Positions 16,200-22,957 of a stretch of DNA of 31,727 nt are shown one piece after another (the first letter of the stretch is position 1; every line of letters starts with the position of its first letter). The notes under the pieces were generated by a model. It did no database searches. It worked only from the letters and a program-made list of their open reading frames with translations, and had not been told where the DNA came from. The stretch covers positions 1-31,727 of the forward strand of contig DCWG01000012.1 in assembly GCA_002327525.1 (NCBI GenBank). The letters are read 5' to 3'. The DNA is from Gammaproteobacteria bacterium UBA2168. Lineage in GTDB: Bacteria; Pseudomonadota; Gammaproteobacteria; Pseudomonadales; Azotimanducaceae. A program made the translations under genes and the position numbers.

Positions 16200-16843
16200 G
16201 CGTCAACCGTCAGGTGTACGAATTCACCCGAAACGGACTTCTGTCCAGACCGTTCCTTGTTGCTGCCCGCCCAGGCGGCGAAGGCTATGGCGGAAGGTGA
16301 ACCAGGCCGAAAACCAGCCAACCGATCGTCGGCATTCGTCAGTGGGCGCTGGAGCACGACGACCCAGTGCTCCTGATCGTGGTAGCCGGTTGCGGTCAGA
16401 CCACTGTCTGCGCCGCTGCGTCGATGGCTGGTCGCGTAGCCTTCGGCGAAAACATCGAAAGGCTCGTTCTCGTCGGCTTTCCAGAACCAAGCGTTGATGG
16501 GCGCCTCCCGCGCACCCATTGCCATGGCGCTGGCGCCGGGTGCCAGCGGAAACATGACGGCGACACCGTCGGTGAACTGATCGAGATCCTTCAGTTCGTC
16601 GTCTTTGTCGGGATCGTGCCACGCAAGCCGGATGCTCAGCGTCGTTCCATCGTGTGCCAAGCGTGCCCGCAGGTTGTGGATCCTGCCATGCCCGGTTTGC
16701 CTGGACAGGTAGGGTGATACGGCCGCCGTGCGGGTGAGCGGTGCCGGAATCAGGGTGATCTCCTGTTCTTTGATGGCGCCCCACGCCGGGGCTCGGCCAT
16801 CTGCGAGTACCGCCGAATCGTACGAATGCCGTTGTACTCTCAC
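16196..16843 (-). CDS. Type II DMSO-reductase-family haem b (gamma) subunit
   Basis: A 215-residue protein matching the monohaem b gamma subunits EbdC, DdhC, SerC and ClrC. The hallmark blocks are DQFTDGVAVMFPL, then AMAMGAREAPINAWFWKADE, and near the end WAGSNKERSGQKSVSGEF. In EbdC the haem iron is held by a Met and a Lys; plausible counterparts here are M109 (MGAREAP) and a Lys in the SNKERSGQK region (K196 or K202). It passes electrons from the FeS subunit to a soluble acceptor. The GTG start at 16843 is well supported by GAGGAG 6 nt upstream, yet the N-terminus (MRVQRHSYDSAVLADG) shows no Sec or Tat signal, unlike what I recall for several relatives. It may be co-exported with the Tat-borne alpha subunit. 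Confidence 0.92.
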   Translation of the reverse strand: MRVQRHSYDSAVLADGRAPAWGAIKEQEITLIPAPLTRTAAVSPYLSRQTGHGRIHNLRARLAHDGTTLSIRLAWHDPDKDDELKDLDQFTDGVAVMFPLAPGASAMAMGAREAPINAWFWKADENEPFDVFAEGYATSHRRSGADSGLTATGYHDQEHWVVVLQRPLTNADDRLAGFRPGSPSAIAFAAWAGSNKERSGQKSVSGEFVHLTVDA

Positions 16844-16870
16844 ATCGGGCTCCTCGACACATCAAATGCG

Positions 16871-17914
16871 TCAGACGGGTTCGTTGGTGAATTGCGCAAA
16901 GCGATCCTCCCAGCGGCGACTGATCAGAATGTCCATGAGTTCAGAAGACTCTCCGCGTTTCCTGCGCTGCCTTTGTTCCACCAGCGTGTTCAGCGCATCG
17001 CCCACCGCCGGGCCAAAATAGCTTTCGAGAATCTCCATGGGAATTCGCATCTCCTGCGTGAGACGACCACTCTCGTCGTAGGCGCGGGTCGACATCGGCG
17101 GGACGTAGAAGACATTGGGCTCGGTGCCGCATTCCGGGTGCAGGGGCAATGCGACTTTCCATCTCTTCACCAGCTTGTGCACCTGGTTGTCCTCGTCATC
17201 GAGGTAACCGTATGCGCGCGTGCGGCCAACACACTGGCGATTACAGGCCGGAGCGATGCCCTGCTCGACGCGCGGAAAGCACTCGATGCATTTCTCACTG
17301 CGCTTGGTCACCGGGTTGAAGTAGACCATTTTGTATGGACAGGCTTCCACACAGTGCCGGTGCCCCGTACACCGATCCTGGTCAATCAGCACGATGCCGT
17401 CCTCTCGCTTGGAGATGGCATTGCGGGAGCACGCCTCGATGCAGGGGGCGTTCGAACAGTGGTTGCACTTGCGAGGGATGTAGAAGAAGAATGCATTGGG
17501 CCAGCTGCCGGAAGCCTGGTCTTCGTCCCAGTTGTAGCCCCACTGTGGCTTCTCGCCCCTGCTGGTGGTGGGTTGCAGGTGTGCGCTCTGGCCGTTTTCT
17601 TCGTGAAACACCGCATCGTGATTGAATTGCAGGTTGTCGCCCGCATCCACGAGATTGATCAGCTCTCCCTGCGCTGGATTGCTCTGCGCATCGTAACCAC
17701 CGCCCTTGCTCTGCCAGTCGCGCGGGTATCCACGGCCGGGGTAGGTCGCCACGTTCGCCCAACGCATGTGTTCGGTGCCGGGGCGCTGTGTCCAGATGTT
17801 CTTGCACGCCACCGTGCAGCTCTGACACCCCATGCACTTGTTGAGATCGATGACGGTGGCGAGCTGGCGCTGCGAACCCTTCATCCCGGCCTTGTGTCTC
17901 AGCTTGTCTGCCAT
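16871..17914 (-). CDS. Type II DMSO-reductase-family iron-sulfur (beta) subunit
   Basis: A 347-residue ferredoxin-like subunit of the NarH/EbdB/DdhB/SerB group that wires the catalytic subunit to haem b. Four cysteine clusters are visible: CMGCQSCTVAC (residues 27-37), CNHCSNAPCIEAC, CTGHRHCVEACPYKMVYF and CIECFPRVEQGIAPACNRQC. In the third group the second ligand position is His rather than Cys (C-T-G-H). Relatives have Trp or Tyr there and bind a [3Fe-4S] cluster, so the predicted set is three [4Fe-4S] and one [3Fe-4S]. There is no signal peptide, as usual: it should travel folded with the Tat-targeted alpha subunit. It starts 4 nt after the alpha stop, and the gamma gene follows after 27 nt. 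Confidence 0.95.
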   Translation of the reverse strand: MADKLRHKAGMKGSQRQLATVIDLNKCMGCQSCTVACKNIWTQRPGTEHMRWANVATYPGRGYPRDWQSKGGGYDAQSNPAQGELINLVDAGDNLQFNHDAVFHEENGQSAHLQPTTSRGEKPQWGYNWDEDQASGSWPNAFFFYIPRKCNHCSNAPCIEACSRNAISKREDGIVLIDQDRCTGHRHCVEACPYKMVYFNPVTKRSEKCIECFPRVEQGIAPACNRQCVGRTRAYGYLDDEDNQVHKLVKRWKVALPLHPECGTEPNVFYVPPMSTRAYDESGRLTQEMRIPMEILESYFGPAVGDALNTLVEQRQRRKRGESSELMDILISRRWEDRFAQFTNEPV

Positions 17915-17918
17915 GTTC

Positions 17919-20849
17919 TCATCCAGTCCTTTCGCTTCCCGTTACCGCAGATACTTGAGCGAGCTCGATGTCGACGCGAAGCCCCCGGTCGTTTGCCGGG
18001 GAGGGCGAACCTTGCATCTGCCGATAGTTGAGCTGGCCGTACTTGCCTGCCAGCTGCAGGGATTTGGGCATGCCGATCAGCATTGCATCGTGCGACTTCC
18101 AGTCCTTGAACTGCCACGACTCGAACATATAGACCAGCACCTGGTCTGGCCCCACGGACGCCGAGGTGCAGGCCATGAACTCGGCCTCGTCATAGTCGTT
18201 GAACATGCGCACCATGTCGGCATCTCGGATGCCGCGCTCGTGTGCAATGCGGTCGTTGATGAACAGTATCGGCTGCCCACGGTGCAGCCTCAGAAACTCC
18301 GGGGTTCCGGCGTGCATGCTGTGGATGCTGCCGCGAACGTGCCCGCTGACGACACGAAATGGGTGTTGGCCGCCGATCGGTGGCGTGTCCTTGTGGACCG
18401 GTAGCGCCTCACCGGCCGCGAGGAACCACTCGTGTTCGATGTAGAACTGGGCGCGCCGGGCATAGGTCGGATAGATGTCCTTGCCGTCTACATGGCGGGC
18501 GAGGGAGTAGAACGGGCGGGTCGGGTCCACCTCGGCTGCCGCCGCGATTCCACCCAGAGGCCCTATGCCATGAACTCTCACCTGACCCTGCTCCCTGAGC
18601 TGTTCGTAGCTGAATGCCTCTGGAAACGTGCCGATTGCGCTCGCCACCTTGACCATCTCCTTGAGGGCGTCCTTCTGCGTCGCCAGATGGCCGTTCATGG
18701 TGAATCGCTTCGCCAGATCCTGGTAGCGCCGCTCGGTATCGGTGCGGTCGGTGAAGGAGGTCATGCCCCGCTCTGAAGCACGCTCGGAGATCCTCGTGAT
18801 CAGGCGGGCGAAGATCTCCCATTCCGGTTTTGCCTCGCCCGGTGGTTCGACGGCTCGTTCGATGAGCGCCGTATACGGGTTCAGCCCAAAGGTCATGGTC
18901 ATGTCGTGCTTTTCGTAGTACCAGGCCGCCGGCAGCACGATGTCGCAGAAAGCCGCCGACGCGGACATCTTCGGCTCGATGGCGAATACCATCTTCAGTT
19001 TCGGAAACAGTTCCTCCACATAGGTTCGGCGGGCACTGCGCTGCCTGCGCAGCGGGTTGTTCGCCACCAGCATCAGAACCTGGGGTGGATTCTCAGGGGT
19101 GGGTTTGATCTGGTCCTCGTCCCAGTACTCCCTTTCGATGGCCTCCTTGAGGTAGTCGCCGAAAGTGCCGGGCAGATCCGGATCGTTCCATTGTGCGCGG
19201 TCCCAGAGTTTGTCGTACCCGGCGTGGTTGTAGAGAAAGAACACGGGCGGCACGGTGCCGTGCCGCTTGGTGCCCTCGATGGCCATGTCGACGGCGAGCA
19301 CCTCGTTGGTCAGATCCGGATCCTTGAACTTCTTCAGTAGCATGTCGACCATCGTCGGCAGCCTCAGCAGCGGACCTGCCCAGTGGTCCACGGGTCGCTC
19401 GAGAGAGGCGACACCGCCGATGCCGATATCAGGGGTCAGAAAGCAATGGAAACCCGTGCCGGGTTTGCCCCAGTTGCCCGTCAACGCCATGGCCAGCAGC
19501 AGGCTGCGTTCCATGAGGTCGCCGTGATAGTGCTTGGCGGACGTGAAGCCGTTGTATGTGCAGGTGGTCTTGGTCGCGACCTTTTCAGCGAGTTCGCGGA
19601 TGAGGTCTGGATGCACACCGCAGACATCCGCTGCCAACTCCGGTGTGTACTCGGCATTGAGCTTCTTGGTCAGGAGTTCGAAGGTCGGCGTGACTTCCAC
19701 TTCCGAGCCATCTGCCAGGCCAACGGTGTATACACCCCGCAGCGCCTGGGTACCGTCGTAGGCGAGTGTCGCCCTGGGTGCCGGCGCCAGAGCATTGCGT
19801 CCTTCGTCGAAGAAGTAGAGCTGCTCTTCCTGCCCGCCGTCGATCTCCGAACCGCGTAAATAGCGTCCTGTGTCCGTACGTACCAGCATGGCGAGATCGG
19901 TTTGCTCGCGCACGAAGTCCTCATCCACCTGATCGCTTTCGATGATCACCTGGCAGATGGCGAGCCAGAGCGCTGCGTCGCTGGCCACGTTCACGGGTAC
20001 ATGGATATCCGCGGCCAGTGCGGTGGGGTTGTAGTCCGGTGCGATGAGGACCACCTCACTGCCGTTGTAGCGCGCCTCCGTGATGAAGTGGTACGTGGGC
20101 GGCCAGGTGTAGGAGATGTTGGAGTGAGTGAGGATGATGAGTTCGGCATCGAAGAAGTTGTCGGCCGTGTAACCCATGTTCATTTTGCCGAAAGTCTGGC
20201 CGATGCCCTTGAAGTCGTCACCTATGCTGACGTTGAGATCCAGGGTCAGGCCGTTCAGATGGGCCATGAAACGGGAGGTGGCGGCCAGCCCCACGGATCC
20301 CACGTGGATATGGGGCGCATCGACGATGAAACTCTCCGTTCCATGGTCGCGGTGGGCGTCCAGAATGGCGTCGGCGATGTCGGTCAGTGCCTCGTCCCAC
20401 GACACTCGCCGCCACTTACCGGCGCCGCGTTCACCGACCCGTTTCAAAGGGTATTTGATTCTCTCCGGGGTGGTGAGGGTATTGTGAAAGCCACACCCTT
20501 TTTGACAGCCCTGGGGGTTATAGTCCGGGTAGTCTGCATTGGCCGCGTAGGAGCGCGCGCTCTGTTCTTCGCGCCAGATCACGCCGTTTTTGGCATACAC
20601 CCTGAACGAGCACCCACCGGGCGCGCACTGGTTGGTGTGTGAACCCCAGGTGACCGAATCCCAGGTCCACTGCTCGCGGTACAGATCCTCAGGCGAGGTG
20701 TAGGCTATCGGGCGCACGCCGGAGGCAATCTCGTCGGCTTGCGATGCGGAAAAGGCCTTTTCGAGGTGGAAGAGGCCCAGGGTCAGAGCTGCTCCGCTCA
20801 TCTTGAGGAACGAGCGGCGATCGAGGCCCCGTGTACCCGATGGTTCCAT
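17919..20849 (-). CDS. Type II DMSO-reductase-family molybdopterin oxidoreductase, catalytic (alpha) subunit
   Basis: A 976-residue bis-MGD molybdoenzyme of the EbdA/DdhA/SerA/ClrA clade. A twin-arginine signal lies at residues 10-35 (DRRSFLKMSGAALTLGLF). The N-terminal FeS site reads H71-x3-C75-x4-C80-x34-C115 (SHTNQC, GGC, NPQGCQKG); a His as first ligand is diagnostic of type II enzymes. Asp211 or Asp212 (NVSIGDDFKGIGQTFG) occupies the position of the Mo-ligating Asp in NarG/EbdA. Later pterin-site blocks include LMLVANNPLRRQRS and FCDIVLPAAWYYEKHDM. The enzyme should act in the periplasm. Known relatives oxidise hydrocarbons, sterols or dimethylsulfide, or reduce nitrate, chlorate or selenate; gene order favours the dehydrogenase side, but the substrate is not determined. 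GGAG precedes the ATG by 5 nt, and a perfect FNR box lies 61 bp upstream. Confidence 0.95.
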   Translation of the reverse strand: MEPSGTRGLDRRSFLKMSGAALTLGLFHLEKAFSASQADEIASGVRPIAYTSPEDLYREQWTWDSVTWGSHTNQCAPGGCSFRVYAKNGVIWREEQSARSYAANADYPDYNPQGCQKGCGFHNTLTTPERIKYPLKRVGERGAGKWRRVSWDEALTDIADAILDAHRDHGTESFIVDAPHIHVGSVGLAATSRFMAHLNGLTLDLNVSIGDDFKGIGQTFGKMNMGYTADNFFDAELIILTHSNISYTWPPTYHFITEARYNGSEVVLIAPDYNPTALAADIHVPVNVASDAALWLAICQVIIESDQVDEDFVREQTDLAMLVRTDTGRYLRGSEIDGGQEEQLYFFDEGRNALAPAPRATLAYDGTQALRGVYTVGLADGSEVEVTPTFELLTKKLNAEYTPELAADVCGVHPDLIRELAEKVATKTTCTYNGFTSAKHYHGDLMERSLLLAMALTGNWGKPGTGFHCFLTPDIGIGGVASLERPVDHWAGPLLRLPTMVDMLLKKFKDPDLTNEVLAVDMAIEGTKRHGTVPPVFFLYNHAGYDKLWDRAQWNDPDLPGTFGDYLKEAIEREYWDEDQIKPTPENPPQVLMLVANNPLRRQRSARRTYVEELFPKLKMVFAIEPKMSASAAFCDIVLPAAWYYEKHDMTMTFGLNPYTALIERAVEPPGEAKPEWEIFARLITRISERASERGMTSFTDRTDTERRYQDLAKRFTMNGHLATQKDALKEMVKVASAIGTFPEAFSYEQLREQGQVRVHGIGPLGGIAAAAEVDPTRPFYSLARHVDGKDIYPTYARRAQFYIEHEWFLAAGEALPVHKDTPPIGGQHPFRVVSGHVRGSIHSMHAGTPEFLRLHRGQPILFINDRIAHERGIRDADMVRMFNDYDEAEFMACTSASVGPDQVLVYMFESWQFKDWKSHDAMLIGMPKSLQLAGKYGQLNYRQMQGSPSPANDRGLRVDIELAQVSAVTGSERTG

Positions 20850-20910
20850 GGTCGCTCCGATTCAAGCAAGACGACCCAGCTGATGAGACAGCAACCCGGC
20901 GGGTGGGTTT

Positions 20911-20924
20911 TTGATTCACATCAA
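20911..20924 (-). promoter_or_regulatory. FNR/ANR-type binding site for the molybdoenzyme operon
   Basis: TTGATTCACATCAA matches the FNR consensus TTGAT-N4-ATCAA perfectly. Its centre (20917.5) lies about 68 bp before the ATG at 20849. On the reverse strand a candidate -10 element, TCTCAT, occupies 20888-20883, exactly where an FNR-activated class II promoter (site at -41.5) would put it. This predicts a transcript start near 20876 and a leader of about 27 nt with a GGAG ribosome site. The site is seen directly; the promoter geometry is inference. Dnr/NNR-type regulators share the same motif. Confidence 0.82.
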
Positions 20925-21033
20925 TCTGACGATAAATGACGTTGGCGAACCACCCCGAATTCAGGGCTAGATACCATGACTACCCCCGCTAAGCTTGCCG
21001 GTGATGAGCAGAGAGTTCTCAACATGGCGGTTG

Positions 21034-21047
21034 TTGATACAAATCAA
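21034..21047 (+). promoter_or_regulatory. FNR/ANR-type binding site for the cytochrome operon
   Basis: TTGATACAAATCAA is a second perfect TTGAT-N4-ATCAA palindrome, 110 bp from the first and facing the divergent cytochrome genes. A good -10 candidate, TCTAAT, lies at 21067-21072, roughly 31 bp from the palindrome centre, about 3 bp closer than the textbook class II arrangement. If this promoter is real, transcription would begin near 21079, downstream of the ATG at 21071. That would make the TTG at 21104 the true start of the first cytochrome gene. Confidence 0.8.
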
Positions 21048-21070
21048 TGTTGGCCGGGGGAGGTGTTCTA

Positions 21071-21742
21071 ATGTCGTGCTCAAATGTGATTGGAGGAGAT
21101 GGGTTGCGATACTGGAGACGCATCCTCGGTGTGGGTTTGGTCTGGCTATGCGTTGGCGCGGAGAGCCGGCAGGAGGCGCTCGGTTCAGGCGTGGACCTCA
21201 GCGTTTGTGGCACGTGCCACGGTCTCGCTGGTGAGGGCAATCAGGCACTCGACGCGCCCGGCCTGGCCAATCTTGAGACATGGTACGTGGAACGCCAGCT
21301 ACGCGGATTTCGGGAGGGTTTTCGGGGTACGGATTCGCGAGACGTGGAGGGAACGCAGATGCGCCCCTTCGTGCTGGGACTGGACGATACGGCCATTGCC
21401 GGTATGGCCGCGGCGGTTGCTGCGTATCCCGATAGTGCCGCGACGGCGTATGAGGGCGGTGATGCCGAGAGAGGGCGAATTCTCTACGGTCATCAGTGCG
21501 GTGCGTGCCATGGCCCTTCGGGAAGCGGAAATCAGCATCTGGGAGCCCCGCGGCTGGCGGGGCTCGATGGTTGGTATCTGGACAGACAGCTCGTGAAGTT
21601 CACGGAGGGTGTGCGTGGAAGTGCCGAAGGGGATGCTCACGGTGCTCAGATGGTATTCGTCATGCAACGCATCGCCAGTCCGGCGGATGCTGCGGATGTT
21701 ATAGCGTATCTCGTGAACGCCAGGTCGGAGGGGTCTCCTTGA
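21071..21742 (+). CDS. Dihaem cytochrome c, c4-like
   Basis: A periplasmic protein with two tandem class I cytochrome c domains, each with a haem motif: CGTCHGLAGEGN and CGACHGPSGSGN. Each is followed by the pattern F-R/T-E-G-x-R-G ... Q-M that supplies the axial Met (TQMRPFV and AQMVFVM). A signal peptide is formed by RYWRRILGVGLVWLCVGA. Such c4 proteins shuttle electrons between periplasmic enzymes and terminal reductases, so it is a likely electron acceptor for the divergent molybdoenzyme. Two starts are possible: ATG 21071 with GGGGAGG upstream, or TTG 21104 with GGAGGA 6 nt upstream. The second fits the FNR site and gives a more compact signal peptide. Its TGA overlaps the next gene's TTG. 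Confidence 0.92.
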   Translation: MSCSNVIGGDGLRYWRRILGVGLVWLCVGAESRQEALGSGVDLSVCGTCHGLAGEGNQALDAPGLANLETWYVERQLRGFREGFRGTDSRDVEGTQMRPFVLGLDDTAIAGMAAAVAAYPDSAATAYEGGDAERGRILYGHQCGACHGPSGSGNQHLGAPRLAGLDGWYLDRQLVKFTEGVRGSAEGDAHGAQMVFVMQRIASPADAADVIAYLVNARSEGSP

Positions 21743-22914
21743 TCAGGCGTGCGGTTTGCTTGGTGGTGTTGTGCGCACTGGCCGCGTTCTGTCTGCAGGC
21801 CGCGGAACCCGTGAGTGGACAGCGATTCACTTTGTCCACTCACTGTCCGCCGGGCTTCGAGCTGGCGCGGGGCAGTTGTTTTCTGCGCAGCCTCTATCAG
21901 TTGTATGACTCACTACGCGGCGCGGGCGTCGGTGGGCTCAAGACCGGTCTGGCGGAGGTGAGAGATGGGTTCACACCGCAGCAGATCGACCTCGGCCGCT
22001 ATCTCTTTTTCGACCCACTGCTCTCCGGCGACGGATCTTTGTCCTGTGCGAGTTGCCATCATCCCGACCTTGGATTCAGCGACGGCCGTGGTCGCAGTAT
22101 CGGTGTTACGGGAGACCCGGTGGATCGCTCGGCTCCATCACTGTGGAACGTCGCCTTTCTGAAACGCCTGTTCTGGGATGGCCGGGCGCACTCGCTGGAG
22201 GAGCAGGTCACCGGTCCGCTCTACGCTCCGGATGAGATGGGCAATACCGAGCGGCGCCTGCTCACCGATCTGAATGCAAACGAAACGTATCGGCGTCTGT
22301 TCGAAGAAGCGTTCGGCCAGAACGTCATCACCGCAAACGCGGTATATACGGCTCTCACGGCTTTTGAGGCCTCGCTCATTTCACTGAATAGCCGATATGA
22401 TCGGTACGCACATGGTTATCATGAGGCGCTGAGCGCGGACGAGATAGCGGGTCTCAACGTTTTCAGATCGTTCGTCGCGCGTTGCGCGGAGTGTCATACT
22501 CCGCCTCTGTTCACGAACCAGGAAATGGCGGTCATCGGCACGCCGGAGCCGGAGGGGTTGCCCTTCGATAAAGGAGAGGGCGCGTTGACCGGTGACCCCA
22601 CGCAAAGGGGAGCTTTCAGGGTTCCGACTCTGCGCAATGTGGCGAACACGGCACCATACATGCATTCCGGGCGCTTTGCGGATCTGCGGGATGCGGTGAA
22701 GTTCTACACGCAAGGACGAGGACATGCTGTTGCCGAAGGGGAACGGCTGAGTCTTCACTGGCACATCTGGGAACCGGATCTGTCCGAGCGAGAGCTGGAT
22801 CTGCTCGTGAGTTTCCTGCACACGCTCACGGACGAGACGTTCAGGCCACCGATGCCGGATGCCGTACCCTCGGGTCTGGAGCCAGTGGGTGTGGTCCCGT
22901 CTGGTGCGCGTTGA
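21739..22914 (+). CDS. Cytochrome c peroxidase / MauG-family dihaem protein
   Basis: A 391-residue exported dihaem protein. The signal peptide (IRRAVCLVVLCALAAFCLQA) is followed by a cysteine-containing N-terminal stretch (HCPPGFELARGSCFLRSLYQ, Cys 36 and 47) and then the CCP/MauG fold. That fold shows LGRYLFFDPLLSGDGSLSCASCHHPDLGFSDG with the first haem motif (C103-x2-C106-H107), RSAPSLWNVAF, LFWDGRAHSLEEQV, the second haem motif CAECHTPPLF near residue 250, and FRVPTLRNVANTAPYMHSG. Relatives are either H2O2-reducing peroxidases or enzymes that oxidise a protein substrate (MauG). The start is TTG at 21739 with GGAGGGG upstream and a TTGA overlap with the c4-like gene, so the two are coupled. 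Confidence 0.92.
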   Translation: MIRRAVCLVVLCALAAFCLQAAEPVSGQRFTLSTHCPPGFELARGSCFLRSLYQLYDSLRGAGVGGLKTGLAEVRDGFTPQQIDLGRYLFFDPLLSGDGSLSCASCHHPDLGFSDGRGRSIGVTGDPVDRSAPSLWNVAFLKRLFWDGRAHSLEEQVTGPLYAPDEMGNTERRLLTDLNANETYRRLFEEAFGQNVITANAVYTALTAFEASLISLNSRYDRYAHGYHEALSADEIAGLNVFRSFVARCAECHTPPLFTNQEMAVIGTPEPEGLPFDKGEGALTGDPTQRGAFRVPTLRNVANTAPYMHSGRFADLRDAVKFYTQGRGHAVAEGERLSLHWHIWEPDLSERELDLLVSFLHTLTDETFRPPMPDAVPSGLEPVGVVPSGAR

Positions 22915-22957
22915 TCAGGTATTTGAAAATCGAAACATCAGGTGAGGATTACAATCA

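Noticed and set aside
16826..18031. 401-residue forward frame across the FeS-subunit gene
   Set aside because: It is antisense to a gene with four clear cysteine clusters and in an operon; no RBS or homology.
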